The notes beneath the pieces are model-generated. The model made no database searches. It was not told the DNA's origin and worked only from the letters and a program-made list of their open reading frames with translations. This document shows positions 33,876 to 43,761 of a stretch of DNA of 58,345 nucleotides, piece by piece. The stretch's first letter is position 1, and every line of letters starts with the position of its first letter. Origin of the DNA: CAYLLD01 sp964425135. GTDB lineage: Bacteria > Pseudomonadota > Alphaproteobacteria > Rhodobacterales > Rhodobacteraceae. A program made the position numbers and the translations under genes. The stretch spans positions 1 to 58,345 of the forward strand of contig CAYRKW010000016.1 of assembly GCA_964425135.1 (NCBI GenBank). Direction: 5' to 3'.

Positions 33876-35387
33876 TTACAGCCCCAGCTTCTTGCTCACC
33901 AACTCGTTCACCGCCTTGGGGTTGGCTTTGCCGCCCGTGGCTTTCATCACTTGGCCGACGAACCAGCCTGCGAGTTTGGGGTTTTCTTTGGCCTTGGCGA
34001 CCTGATCGGGATTGCCGTTGATCACCTCATCGACCGCCGTCTCAATCGCGCCGGTGTCGGTGACTTGTTTCATGCCGCGCGCCTCGACGATCTGCGCGGG
34101 GTCGCCGCCCTCGGTCCAGACAATCTCGAACACGTCCTTGGCGATTTTGCCGGAAATATCACCCTTTTCGATCAGGTCGATGATGCCGCCAAGCTGGTCT
34201 GCTGAGACGGGGGAGGTCTCGATGCTGAGGCCCTCTTTGTTCAGGCGGCCAAAGAGCTCGTTAATGACCCAGTTTGCGGCGATTTTGCCGGTGCGGCCCT
34301 TGGCGACCTTCTCGAAATAGGCGGCATCTGCGACATCCGCCGTCAGCACGCTGGCGTCGTATTCGGTCATGCCATAATCGGCAATGAAGCGGGCCTTTTT
34401 GGCGTCTGGCAGCTCTGGCAATCCGGCTTTGATCTCATCGACCCAGGATTGCTCAATTTCAAGCGGCAGCAGGTCCGGATCGGGAAAATAGCGGTAGTCA
34501 TGCGCCTCTTCTTTCGAGCGCATGGAGCGGGTTTCGTTCTTGTCCGGATCGTAGAGGCGGGTTTCCTGATCGATCTGCCCGCCGTCTTCGAGAATGGCGA
34601 TCTGGCGGCGCGCCTCGACGTCGATGGCGGCTTGGATGAAGCGCATGGAGTTCATGTTCTTGATCTCGCAGCGGGTGCCCAGATGAGAGAAGTCTTGGGT
34701 CTCAACATATTTCTCATACTGGCCGGGTTTACAGACCGACACGTTCACATCTGCGCGCATGGAGCCTTCGGCCATGTTGCCGTCGCAGGTACCCAGATAG
34801 CGCAATATTTGGCGCAACTTGCCGACATAGGCAGCGGCTTCCTCGGGGCCGCGAATGTCGGGGCGCGAGACGATCTCCATCAGGGCGACGCCGGTGCGGT
34901 TGAGATCGACGAAAGAGAGCGCCGGGTCCATATCGTGGACGGATGTACCAGCGTCCTGTTCCATGTGGATGCGTTCGATGCGGACGCGGCGGGCGATGCC
35001 TGGCTCCATATCGACGATCACCTCGCCCTCGCCCACGATCGGGTGGTAGAGCTGGCTGATCTGATAGCCTTGGGGCAAGTCGGGGTAGAAGTAATTTTTA
35101 CGGTCAAAGCGGGAGTAGAGGTTTATGTCAGCCTTGAGGCCCAGCCCTGTGCGCACTGCTTGCTCAACGCAGAACTTGTTAATGACGGGCAACATGCCAG
35201 GCATGGCGGCATCAACCAGCGAGACATTCGAGTTCGGCTCGGCACCGAATTTGGTCGATGCGCCGGAGAAGAGCTTGGAGTTCGAGGCGATTTGGGCGTG
35301 GACTTCCATGCCGATGACCAATTCCCAGTCGGATTTGGCGCCAGCGATGGTTTTGGGCGTTGGTTCGGTAAATTGCAGGTCAAGCAT
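33876..35387 (-). CDS. gatB: Asp/Glu-tRNA(Asn/Gln) amidotransferase subunit B
   Basis: GatB is the kinase-amidase partner of the GatCAB complex that converts Glu-tRNA(Gln) and Asp-tRNA(Asn) to the amide forms. At 503 residues it is full length. N-terminal signatures are GMEVHAQIASNSKLFSG, DAAMPGMLPVIN, RFDRKNYFYPDLPQGYQISQ, and GDNMAEGSMRADVNVSV-like CDGNMAEGSMRADVNVS in the middle. The helical and YqeY-like tRNA-binding part ends the protein. gatA and gatC are not next to it, so the operon is split in this genome. Confidence 0.97.
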   Translation of the reverse strand: MLDLQFTEPTPKTIAGAKSDWELVIGMEVHAQIASNSKLFSGASTKFGAEPNSNVSLVDAAMPGMLPVINKFCVEQAVRTGLGLKADINLYSRFDRKNYFYPDLPQGYQISQLYHPIVGEGEVIVDMEPGIARRVRIERIHMEQDAGTSVHDMDPALSFVDLNRTGVALMEIVSRPDIRGPEEAAAYVGKLRQILRYLGTCDGNMAEGSMRADVNVSVCKPGQYEKYVETQDFSHLGTRCEIKNMNSMRFIQAAIDVEARRQIAILEDGGQIDQETRLYDPDKNETRSMRSKEEAHDYRYFPDPDLLPLEIEQSWVDEIKAGLPELPDAKKARFIADYGMTEYDASVLTADVADAAYFEKVAKGRTGKIAANWVINELFGRLNKEGLSIETSPVSADQLGGIIDLIEKGDISGKIAKDVFEIVWTEGGDPAQIVEARGMKQVTDTGAIETAVDEVINGNPDQVAKAKENPKLAGWFVGQVMKATGGKANPKAVNELVSKKLGL

Positions 35388-35470
35388 GGGATTAAGTCCG
35401 TCACAAGGTTTGTGCGGCTCGGTGTATAGTGGGGCGTTTGGCGCGGGGCAAGAGGTGGATCGGTCCTGGT

Positions 35471-36088
35471 TCAGTCGTGAAGGGCGTAGGTCTCATAGGC
35501 TATATCGCCGGTCCAGCGCCACGCGGCGATCAAAGGGCGGGATTTCGTGATCGAGGCATGGGGCGCGTTCGACGGATGGTGAATGATTGCACCGCTCGTC
35601 TGGCGCGTCGCCTCGGCTCCATTGCAGGTCCAATGGCCTTCGCCGCCCAGCATGATGAAGGTCTCTTCGGCGGCATGGGTTCGGGTGACGTAATCGAGCC
35701 CTGCCGATTGCGCGAAGAGGCCGACGCGCACTGTGTCATGATGGATCATGCCGTGCGGTCCGATCAGCTCGCAGGTGGCCATTTGGCGGGCAATATCTTC
35801 GCGGATCCGACCGTCTGATAGACCCGAATAATGAAAGCTGAGCAGCGGGAGCGCTTCGTGCGCATGATGGGCGAGCGGATGCGGGGTGTCGGTCAGCGCT
35901 TCGCGGATCATATCGGTTAATATATGCTGTCTCGGCGGCAGCGTTTCGGGCGCATTCACGGCGTTGTTGATGGTGTCATGCAACGCTTGAGCAGCTTCAT
36001 CGCCGCCCGCAGTCTTTTCAAGAGAAAACAGGGTTTCCAGCGCATTCAGAAGCGGAATTAACTTATCTGATTGCGATATATTGGTCAT
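35471..36088 (-). CDS. Cupin of the DMSP-lyase-like superfamily
   Basis: A 205-residue protein that resembles the DddL/DddQ/DddW cupins, which cleave dimethylsulfoniopropionate to DMS and acrylate. The helical N-terminal half and the C-terminal cupin (AGLDYVTRTHAAEETFIMLGGEGHW, then HHPSNAPHASI and WRWTGDI) match the family shape. However, where active enzymes have HxHxxxExY, this protein has Arg136-x-His138-x3-Glu142-x-Phe144: one metal His and the catalytic Tyr are missing. His177 is kept. It may therefore be a non-DMSP cupin. It lies between gatB and an SDR gene on the same strand, with an AT-rich promoter-like stretch upstream. Confidence 0.65.
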   Translation of the reverse strand: MTNISQSDKLIPLLNALETLFSLEKTAGGDEAAQALHDTINNAVNAPETLPPRQHILTDMIREALTDTPHPLAHHAHEALPLLSFHYSGLSDGRIREDIARQMATCELIGPHGMIHHDTVRVGLFAQSAGLDYVTRTHAAEETFIMLGGEGHWTCNGAEATRQTSGAIIHHPSNAPHASITKSRPLIAAWRWTGDIAYETYALHD

Positions 36089-36137
36089 ATCATTATCAAA
36101 TTTTAGTCATATTATTGTCTAATTGCGATAAATCGCT

Positions 36138-36890
36138 TCAGCGCCCGCCTGTGACGTCAATTGTGGTTCCTGTAATGTAAGATGCGTCGTCACTGATCAA
36201 AAACGCGATAGTCTTCCCAATCTCATCGGCGGTTCCGGGACGCTTGAGCGGGACGATATGCGCTAGATCATGGGCGCGGTTCGGCTGCCCGCCCTTGCCG
36301 TGTATTTCTGTGTCGATAATTCCCGGCCGAATGCCGACAACGCGGATACCATCCTCGGCATTTTCCATCGCCAGCGCGGTGGTGAGCGTGTCGATGCCAC
36401 CCTTGGCGGCGGCGTAATCGGCGTATTGATTTGCCCCGCCCAAACGGGCTGCGGCTGACGAGATATTGACGATCACGCCGCCTTTGCCGCCATGCCGCGT
36501 CGCCATTGCGCGCACGGCTTCGCCCGCAGCCAGAAATGCGCCGGTGAGATTGATGTTGATCATATCGGCAAGACGCTCTGGCGATATGTCTTCAATGCGC
36601 GACGCGAAACTGACGCAACCGGCGTTGTTCACAAACGCATCGAGCCCGCCGAATGCGGTGGTATGTTCGGCAAAAATGCGCTTTATATCGCTCGGGTTTC
36701 CGATATCGCCCTGAAGCAAAACTGCTTTGCCGCCCTCGGCCTCAACGTCTTGTGCGGTTTTCGCAGCACCCGACTGATCCGTGCGATAGCCGATGCCGAC
36801 GTTAAAACCTTGACTTGCAGCGCGTCTCGCAGCAGCTGCGCCGATCCCGGCGCTGGCGCCGGTGATGAGGACGGATTTTCTGTCGGTCAT
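36138..36890 (-). CDS. SDR family oxidoreductase
   Basis: A 250-residue classical short-chain dehydrogenase. ITGASAGIGAAAARRA binds the cofactor, NNAG is near residue 90, the catalytic Ser is in NISSAAARLGG and the YxxxK is YAAAK near 155. The C-terminus ends ITGTTIDVTGGR, as in FabG-like and sugar-alcohol SDRs. Start at 36890 puts the cofactor motif at the normal position. It lies ten bases downstream of pepN and may be co-transcribed with it. Substrate not recognisable. Confidence 0.9.
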   Translation of the reverse strand: MTDRKSVLITGASAGIGAAAARRAASQGFNVGIGYRTDQSGAAKTAQDVEAEGGKAVLLQGDIGNPSDIKRIFAEHTTAFGGLDAFVNNAGCVSFASRIEDISPERLADMININLTGAFLAAGEAVRAMATRHGGKGGVIVNISSAAARLGGANQYADYAAAKGGIDTLTTALAMENAEDGIRVVGIRPGIIDTEIHGKGGQPNRAHDLAHIVPLKRPGTADEIGKTIAFLISDDASYITGTTIDVTGGR

Positions 36891-36900
36891 GGCGGATCTT

Positions 36901-39495
36901 TCAGGCTTTGAGGATGCGCTCGACCATCTCACGGCTGTCCTTGGACAGGGTTTTGGTCGCAGCGATCCGGTCGAGTTGGGCTTTCATGGCCGCTTTGCGG
37001 GTTTTGTCGTAACGCGTCCACGTCTCAAAGGCGGCGCACATGCGGGCAGCGGTTTGCGGATTGAGCGCATCGAGTTTTAAGAGCCAATCGGTGAAAATTG
37101 CATATCCGCTACCATCTTTGCGATGAAACCCGGAGGTGTTTTGTATCAATCCACCAAACAGCGCACGGAAGCGGTTAGGGGTTTTCCATTCAAAATCAGG
37201 GTGTTGGCTCAGAGCTTTGGTGATCTCTACAGCTTTTTCCGGCGCGGCGGCAGCGACTTGGATTGCAAACCATTTATCGAGCACGTTGGGATTGTCGTGC
37301 CATTGTGCGTGGAATGCGTCGAGCGCGGCTTCGGCTTTCTCTGCTGTCACAAGATTTCGAAGCGCGCTTAATTTCTCGGTCATATTATCCGCATTATCAT
37401 ACTGGGCCTGCGCCATGCTGGCGGTGTCGTCGATAGCGGTCATCAGCCCCAAAACCGCGCTGCGCAGGGCGCGACGACCGGCGTTTTTGGCATCCGGGGT
37501 GTAGGGGCCGGGGGTTGCCATATCGTCGTAAAGCGTTGTGAGAGACTGGCCAAAATGCGTCGCAATGGCGCGGGCAAAGTTGCGGCGAGCGGTGTAAATC
37601 TTATCGGGATCAGGCGTTGTCCCTTTGGATTGCAGGGTCGTTGCAATCTCGTCTTCCGAAGGAATGTTCAGGAGAAGCGCGCGAAACGCCGGATCGGCGC
37701 TGTCATCCAGCGCGGCGGTCTTCAGCGCGTTCAGATGAGACGCATCCGGGCTTTGGTCTTGGAGAACAATCTTGATGAGTGTGGCGAGCGCAAGGGCGCG
37801 GCCGGCTTCCCATCGATTGAAGGCATCGCTGTCGTGGGCGAGCAGGTGGATTTGTTGATCTCGCGTCAGAGCTGCATCGAGGATGATCGGGGCCGAGAAC
37901 TGGCGGAAGAGCGATGGGACAGGCTCTTCGGGAAGTTCAAAGGTAAATGTTTCTTCTTTTTGCGTGAATTCAAGAACACCGCTGTCCCCAATTTGGTGTC
38001 CATCCGCGCCGATAAAGCCATAAGCGATTGGAATTGTGAGCGGCTCTTTGGTTTTTTGACCGGGTGTGGGCTTGGTTTTCTGAGATAGTTTAATGGTGTA
38101 GTTATTATCGGAATAACTTGTCTTCACCTTGACGATTGGCGTGCCCGCTTGTGTGTACCAACGCTTGAAATTCGTCAGATTGTGGCCTGTTGCATCTTCA
38201 AAGACGCTGATCCAATCCTGTATTGTACAGGCCTGACCATCGTGGCGCTCAAAGTATAAGTTTAGGGCTTTACTATATCCATCGGGGCCAACCAATATCG
38301 CAAGCATGCGAATGACCTCGGCACCTTTTTCGTAGATCGTTGATGTGTAAAAATTGTTTATTTCTATATAGCTATCAGGTTGAACCGGATGCGCGAGGGG
38401 GCCTGAGTCTTCGCGAAATTGGCGAGATCGTAGGGCTTGAACGTCTTTGATCCGCTGCACAGCTTCTGAGCGCATATCAGCAGAAAAACACTGATCACGG
38501 TATACCGTTAAACCTTCTTTGAGCGAGAGCTGGAACCAATCGCGGCATGTGATACGGTTTCCTGTCCAATTGTGGAAATACTCATGCGCAATGATCCCTT
38601 CGATCAGTTCGTAATCCGTATCGGTTGCGGTTTCGGGAGAGGCGAGGACGTATTTGGAATTGAAAATGTTCAACCCTTTATTTTCCATTGCGCCCATATT
38701 GAAATCATCGACGGCGACGATCATGAAAAGATCAAGATCGTATTCGAGGCCATAGACCTCTTCATCCCATTTCATCGAGCGCTTGAGCGCGTCCATCGCA
38801 TAGGCGCAGCGCGTTTGATCACCGTCGCGCACAAAAATGCGCAGATCAACGTGGCGCCCGGACTTGGTGGTGAACGTATCATCGTAGGAGACAAGATCGC
38901 CTGCGACGAGTGCGAAGAGGTATGAGGGTTTGGGATGTGGATCATGCCATTTGGCAGAGCCGTCGCGTTGTTCAATCAGATTGCCGTTCGACAGAAGCAC
39001 AGGTGCATCGCCTTCGATATTCACGGTGAATTCGGCCAGAACATCCGGGCGGTCAGGATAATAGGTGATTTTGCGAAACCCCTCGGCTTCGCATTGTGTG
39101 CAGAACATGCCCTTGGATCGATAGAGCCCCTCTAGCGCGGTGTTGGCCGCCGGGTTTATTTCAACCTCGCAGGTCCACTCGAATGCGCCATTGGGCAATT
39201 CTGTAACCGGAACGGTGAGGTTTTTGTCGGTTATGACGATCGCGCCGGGGTTCAGCGTGTGGCCGTCAATTGCAGCATGTTTGAGCTTCAAACCAACGCC
39301 ATCTAGTTCCAGATCACCACCATCCGACGCCGCGGGGTTGCGATAGAAGCGGATGCGGGAGGATACGATTGTTGCGCTTTCGTGGAGTTTAAAGCTCAGC
39401 TCGACACTTTCCACGAGATAGGCTGGTGGAGTGTAGTCAGCGAGGCGGATAGTTTTGGCGGTCTCGGTGCGCATGCAGGGATCACTCTTGGACAT
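36901..39495 (-). CDS. pepN: Aminopeptidase N
   Basis: A cytosolic M1 zinc aminopeptidase of 864 residues, the usual length for the proteobacterial enzyme. The substrate-binding GAMEN motif is at 268-272. The zinc site is His304-Glu305-x2-His308 (HEYFHNW) with Glu327 (SLKEGLT) as third ligand. The helical C-terminal domains run to the end. A second ATG at codon 8 is possible. It heads the pair pepN-SDR. The 134-base gap to the divergent glcB gene should hold both promoters. Confidence 0.97.
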   Translation of the reverse strand: MSKSDPCMRTETAKTIRLADYTPPAYLVESVELSFKLHESATIVSSRIRFYRNPAASDGGDLELDGVGLKLKHAAIDGHTLNPGAIVITDKNLTVPVTELPNGAFEWTCEVEINPAANTALEGLYRSKGMFCTQCEAEGFRKITYYPDRPDVLAEFTVNIEGDAPVLLSNGNLIEQRDGSAKWHDPHPKPSYLFALVAGDLVSYDDTFTTKSGRHVDLRIFVRDGDQTRCAYAMDALKRSMKWDEEVYGLEYDLDLFMIVAVDDFNMGAMENKGLNIFNSKYVLASPETATDTDYELIEGIIAHEYFHNWTGNRITCRDWFQLSLKEGLTVYRDQCFSADMRSEAVQRIKDVQALRSRQFREDSGPLAHPVQPDSYIEINNFYTSTIYEKGAEVIRMLAILVGPDGYSKALNLYFERHDGQACTIQDWISVFEDATGHNLTNFKRWYTQAGTPIVKVKTSYSDNNYTIKLSQKTKPTPGQKTKEPLTIPIAYGFIGADGHQIGDSGVLEFTQKEETFTFELPEEPVPSLFRQFSAPIILDAALTRDQQIHLLAHDSDAFNRWEAGRALALATLIKIVLQDQSPDASHLNALKTAALDDSADPAFRALLLNIPSEDEIATTLQSKGTTPDPDKIYTARRNFARAIATHFGQSLTTLYDDMATPGPYTPDAKNAGRRALRSAVLGLMTAIDDTASMAQAQYDNADNMTEKLSALRNLVTAEKAEAALDAFHAQWHDNPNVLDKWFAIQVAAAAPEKAVEITKALSQHPDFEWKTPNRFRALFGGLIQNTSGFHRKDGSGYAIFTDWLLKLDALNPQTAARMCAAFETWTRYDKTRKAAMKAQLDRIAATKTLSKDSREMVERILKA

Positions 39496-39629
39496 TTGTT
39501 ACGAATTACCATTAGGAGGCGGAGGGGTTCATTACAACCTGCGTGTCAATCCAATCCTGCCAGATGGGGATTGTTGTCATTGATGAGAATTTCACTAGGT
39601 AGATGGCTGAATTTGAGCGTTGAAGGGAA

Positions 39630-41792
39630 ATGCGCGTGGGACAAAGAGTAGAGCGGAGTGGCTTGCAGGTTGATGCATCATTTGTCGCGTTTGTTGAGGG
39701 CGTGGCTTTGCCCGGAACGAGTGTTTCGGCGGAGGCCTATTGGGACGGTTTGAGCGCATTGGCACATGAGCTTGGGCCGAAACGGCGGGCGCTTTTGGCA
39801 AAACGCGATGATTTGCAGCGTCAGATTGATGACTGGCATAAAACGCGCAAAGGTGAGGCGTTGAATCCAGATGTATACAAGGCGTTTTTGACCGAGATTG
39901 GGTATCTTTTGCCAAAGGGCGACGCGTTTTCGATTGAAACACAAAACGTCGATCCTGAAATCGCAACGATCTCCGGTCCGCAGCTTGTTGTGCCTGTGAT
40001 GAATGCGCGTTTTGCGCTTAACGCAGCGAACGCGCGCTGGGGATCGCTCTATGATGCGCTTTACGGGACGGATGCGCTGGGCGATTTGCCGAGCGGCAAG
40101 GGTTATGACGCAGCGCGCGGGGCGCGGGTGATTGCCTGGGCCAAGGAGTTTTTGGACACTGCCGTGCCGCTCGCAGGTGGCTCATGGGCGGAGCTCACTG
40201 CCGTTAATGTATCCGACGGGATTCTTTTGGTGACGGGCGCGCAAGGGGAGACAGGGCTGGCGGATCCATCACAATTTGTTGGATCATCCCACGAAGATGG
40301 CGCGCCGCTCAAGGTGTTGTTGCGCAATAACGGGCTGCATATCGAGATCGTGGTCGATCCTTCGACGTCTGTGGGCAAGACCGATGCGGCTGGAATTGCG
40401 GATGTGCGACTGGAGAGCGCCGTATCTACGATTATGGATTGCGAGGACAGCGTTGCGGCGGTGGATGCAGCAGATAAAATCGTCACCTATTCAAACTGGC
40501 TGGGGCTGATGCGCGGTGATCTGGCCGAGGAGATCAACAAGGACGGCAAGAGTTTCACGCGAAAGCTGCACGAAGATTTGCGCTACACTGGCAGCGACGG
40601 CGAAGAGGTGACCATGAAAGGGCGCGCGTTGATGTGGGTGCGCAATGTGGGTCTTTTGATGGATACGCCAGCGGTTCTGGATCGCGATGGGCGTGAGATC
40701 GGCGAGGGTATGCTTGATGCGATGACCACGGTTATGTGCGCGATCCATGATTTGAAGCGTGAGAGCGGGAACTCGGTGCATGGCTCGGTCTATGTGGTGG
40801 AGCCGAAGATGCACGGGCCTGAAGAAGTCGCCTTCATTTGCGAAATGATGGATCGGGTCGAGGATGCGCTGAAGCTACCGCGCCATACGGTCAAAATTGG
40901 CATCATGGATGAGGAGCGGCGTACTACGGTTAATCTGGCGGCGTGTATTCGGGGTGCGAAGCACCGTGTCGCCTTCATCAACACTGGTTTTCTGGATCGT
41001 ACGGGCGATGAGATCCACACATCCATGGAGTTGGGGCCATTTTTGCGAAAGGGCGATATCAAGTCGCAGCCCTGGATCGGAGCCTATGAAGATCAGAATG
41101 TCGATGTCGGGTTGGCGTGCGGGTTCGCGGGCAAGGCGCAGATCGGTAAGGGGATGTGGGCAATGCCGGACAGGATGCATGCGATGCTGGATGAGAAGAT
41201 CGGGCATCCGCGCGCTGGTGCGGATTGCGCGTGGGTGCCAAGCCCGACGGCGGCGACGCTGCATGCAACGCATTATCATCAGATCGACGTGGACGCGCGG
41301 CAGGCAGAAATTGCCAAGGGCGGGCCACGCGGCAAGCTCGATGATATTCTGACCGTGCCTGTTGCCCGTGGGCAGAACTGGTCCGAAGATGAAATCCTGG
41401 CCGAGTTGGAGAATAACGCGCAAGGTATTCTGGGATATGTTGTGCGTTGGGTTGATCAGGGGATTGGCTGCTCAAAAGTGCCTGATATCAATGATGTCGG
41501 TCTGATGGAGGATCGGGCGACCTGCCGAATATCTTCGCAGCACATGGCCAACTGGCTGCATCATGGCGTGGTCAGCCGCGCGCAGGTGGAAGAGGTTATG
41601 CAGCGTATGGCAGCTGTGGTTGATGGGCAAAACGCGGACGATCCGAGCTACACGCCGATGGCGCCCGGCTTTGATGGAATTGCCTTTCGGGCCGCTTGTG
41701 ATCTTGTGTTCAAGGGCACCGATCAACCTTCCGGTTACACAGAGCCGTTATTGCATAAAGGGCGTCTGGAATTGAAAGCGCATTCGGGTTAG
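39630..41792 (+). CDS. glcB: Malate synthase G
   Basis: Malate synthase G condenses glyoxylate with acetyl-CoA to malate. The 720-residue length is typical of the G isoform. Key stretches are SVSTIMDCEDSVAAVDAADK-like STIMDCEDSVAAVDA, RALMWVRNVG, KIGIMDEERRTTVNL (metal and substrate ligands), GFLDRTGDEIHTSME (catalytic Asp is expected later) and AGADCAWVPSPTAATLHATHYH. It stands alone and is followed by an amidotransferase-like gene after 29 bases. No isocitrate lyase gene is in the window, so glyoxylate may come from glycolate or purines. Confidence 0.97.
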   Translation: MRVGQRVERSGLQVDASFVAFVEGVALPGTSVSAEAYWDGLSALAHELGPKRRALLAKRDDLQRQIDDWHKTRKGEALNPDVYKAFLTEIGYLLPKGDAFSIETQNVDPEIATISGPQLVVPVMNARFALNAANARWGSLYDALYGTDALGDLPSGKGYDAARGARVIAWAKEFLDTAVPLAGGSWAELTAVNVSDGILLVTGAQGETGLADPSQFVGSSHEDGAPLKVLLRNNGLHIEIVVDPSTSVGKTDAAGIADVRLESAVSTIMDCEDSVAAVDAADKIVTYSNWLGLMRGDLAEEINKDGKSFTRKLHEDLRYTGSDGEEVTMKGRALMWVRNVGLLMDTPAVLDRDGREIGEGMLDAMTTVMCAIHDLKRESGNSVHGSVYVVEPKMHGPEEVAFICEMMDRVEDALKLPRHTVKIGIMDEERRTTVNLAACIRGAKHRVAFINTGFLDRTGDEIHTSMELGPFLRKGDIKSQPWIGAYEDQNVDVGLACGFAGKAQIGKGMWAMPDRMHAMLDEKIGHPRAGADCAWVPSPTAATLHATHYHQIDVDARQAEIAKGGPRGKLDDILTVPVARGQNWSEDEILAELENNAQGILGYVVRWVDQGIGCSKVPDINDVGLMEDRATCRISSQHMANWLHHGVVSRAQVEEVMQRMAAVVDGQNADDPSYTPMAPGFDGIAFRAACDLVFKGTDQPSGYTEPLLHKGRLELKAHSG

Positions 41793-41821
41793 TCTGGCGC
41801 GATGAAGCAAAGGTCTTGAAG

Positions 41822-42586
41822 ATGTCCAAACCGGTTGTCGGAATTGTCACCAACCCTGCGATGTTGAATGAGGAGTATCCTGTTCAGGCGACGGGGTTGA
41901 TGAATATTCGTGCGGTTGCCGAGGTTTGCGGCTGCACGCCGATGCTGATCCCGTCTTTGCCCGATGTCGTGTCAACCGAGGCGCTGATGGAGATTTGCGA
42001 TGGCGTGCTGCTGACGGGCGGGCGTCCGAACGTGCATCCCGAGGAATACGGACAGGAGCCGACCGAGGCGCATGGCGAGTTTGATCGGGACCGGGATCGG
42101 GTGGTCCTGCCGCTGATCCGGGCTTGCGTCGATGCGGGACGGCCGGTTCTGGGGGTATGTCGCGGCTTTCAGGAGATTAATGTGGCTTATGGTGGCACGC
42201 TGCATCCTGAAATCCGGGATTTGCCGGGCCGGATGAACCACAGGATGCCACCCGATGGGACGCTCGAAGAGAAGTTCGAGCACCGTCACATCGTCTCGCT
42301 TGCGGCGGGCGGGAAGTTTTCGCAGATTTTTGGCCGAGATGAGGTGTTGGTGAATTCCTTGCACGGGCAAGGGATTGATGCGGCAGGCGAGCGGATCGTG
42401 ATTGAAGGTCATGCGCCCGATGGCACGCCTGAGGCGATTCATGTGGAGGGCGCGAGAGGGTTTGCCATGGCGGTCCAATGGCATCCTGAGTGGAACGCGT
42501 CGCGCGATCCGGTGTCAAAGCCGCTCTTTGAAGCGTTTGGGGCTGCGGTTCGGGCCGCATCGGGACGCGCGCAGCGGGCGGCTTAG
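41822..42586 (+). CDS. Gamma-glutamyl-gamma-aminobutyrate hydrolase family protein
   Basis: A 254-residue class I glutamine-amidotransferase-like hydrolase, PuuD type. The nucleophile is Cys113 in GVCRGFQEINVAYGG, and the catalytic His-Glu is in WHPEW near the C-terminus. PuuD-type enzymes release GABA from gamma-glutamyl-GABA in putrescine breakdown. The start at 41822 (MSKPVVGIVTNP) is chosen over a TTG two codons upstream. The gene follows glcB closely. No other putrescine genes are near, so the substrate remains open. Confidence 0.9.
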   Translation: MSKPVVGIVTNPAMLNEEYPVQATGLMNIRAVAEVCGCTPMLIPSLPDVVSTEALMEICDGVLLTGGRPNVHPEEYGQEPTEAHGEFDRDRDRVVLPLIRACVDAGRPVLGVCRGFQEINVAYGGTLHPEIRDLPGRMNHRMPPDGTLEEKFEHRHIVSLAAGGKFSQIFGRDEVLVNSLHGQGIDAAGERIVIEGHAPDGTPEAIHVEGARGFAMAVQWHPEWNASRDPVSKPLFEAFGAAVRAASGRAQRAA

Positions 42587-42609
42587 GTTTTTAATTCTTG
42601 GGAAATCGG

Positions 42610-42645
42610 GACGCAGCCCTGATCGGGCGCGTCATTTTATTTTGT
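42610..42645 (+). terminator. Possible terminator after amidotransferase-like gene
   Basis: An imperfect stem (GACGC..CCC / GGG..GCGTC, 42610-42633) followed by ATTTTATTTTG. Confidence 0.5.
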
Positions 42646-42771
42646 GGCATCGCTGGCGCGATGGTGTCCTCGCGTATGTGTGTATTGTGCCGGTTGTTGG
42701 GTTTGGATTGGATATTTGGAAACCAAAGAAGGGTTTGGGGGGGCGTGCGTATCTTTTGTGCTTCGCAGGTT

Positions 42772-43620
42772 CTAGGATTTTGAAAACCGAAGCAGGATTG
42801 CTCCGACAAGTGTGATCATGGTTGAGGCGAGTTTGGCCAGATTGAGCGGTTCTTTGAGAAAGATGACGCCGATCAGGAGCGCCATGATGATGCTGGTTTC
42901 GCGCAAGGCCGTGACGAGTGCGATGGGGCTTTGGGTGAAGGCCCATGTCACCAGCGCATAGGCGATGAAAGAGGCGCTGCCGCCGATCCAGAATGCCATG
43001 CGGCCGTCGTTTGGGAGGGCGCGGAAGACATGCGGGGCTTTGATTGCGAGAAAGATGGATGTCAGGATCGCGTTGCCGATGGCGAGCCAGCTGTAGTAGC
43101 CCAAGGGGGTGCCTGCGAGCCGTGCGCCGAGGCCGTCGACGAGAGAGTAACTGGCGATGAAGCAGCCGGTGATCAGGGCGTAGAGGGCAGCGCCCGGGTT
43201 TCGCAATCCGTCTGCGCCGCGCGTAATCGTCAGGCTCAGGATGCCGATGCCGATGATGGCGATGGCGGTAAGTTCAAGCGCGCTGAGCTGGATGCCCAGA
43301 AAAGTGACGGAGACCAGCGCGACGAGGAGCGGGGCGCTGCCGCGGGCGAGCGGGTACACTTGGGTCAGATCACCGATGCGGTAGGACATCAGTAGAAAGA
43401 GTTGATAGCCCAGATGCAGGAAAATCCCGACGATCAGGTACGGGAAGGATGCTGGGTCAGGGAGTGGCACGATCAGGACGGCGGGGACGGCGAGGGGCAA
43501 ATGTCCTAGCACGATGCCAGCCATGGAGAGGGTTTTGTCATTGCTGCTTTTGACCAGCGCGTTCCAAGAGGCGTGCAGGAGTGCCGCGAAGATGACGATG
43601 AAAAAGACGGTGAGGCTCAC
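42772..43620 (-). CDS. EamA/DMT superfamily transporter
   Basis: A 282-residue inner-membrane protein with about ten hydrophobic helices in two EamA-like halves, the layout of drug/metabolite exporters. The first half begins VFFIVIFAALLHASWNALVKSS and the second contains MAFWIGGSASFIAYALVTWAF and EPLNLAKLASTMITLVGAILL. Substrate unknown; relatives export amino acids, metabolites or drugs. It is convergent with the amidotransferase-like gene. Confidence 0.88.
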   Translation of the reverse strand: MSLTVFFIVIFAALLHASWNALVKSSNDKTLSMAGIVLGHLPLAVPAVLIVPLPDPASFPYLIVGIFLHLGYQLFLLMSYRIGDLTQVYPLARGSAPLLVALVSVTFLGIQLSALELTAIAIIGIGILSLTITRGADGLRNPGAALYALITGCFIASYSLVDGLGARLAGTPLGYYSWLAIGNAILTSIFLAIKAPHVFRALPNDGRMAFWIGGSASFIAYALVTWAFTQSPIALVTALRETSIIMALLIGVIFLKEPLNLAKLASTMITLVGAILLRFSKS

Positions 43621-43702
43621 GCTGCGGGCTTTCGGGCTTGCAATGCTTTGTCAGCGTTTGGCATGGCATGGGTTGCGCGGGGGGAGCAACGTCAAATTTT
43701 AG

Positions 43703-43736
43703 CAAAAAAGGCGCCTGCCGCGGTGGCAAGCGCCTG
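43703..43736 (-). terminator. Rho-independent terminator of DUF2853 gene
   Basis: Read on the minus strand, AGGCGC..TGCC pairs with GGCA.GCGCCT across a short GC loop and runs straight into TTTTTT. It lies 26 bases after the DUF2853 gene stop. Confidence 0.85.
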
Positions 43737-43761
43737 ATGGTGTCTCGAATTTGAGGTGTGA

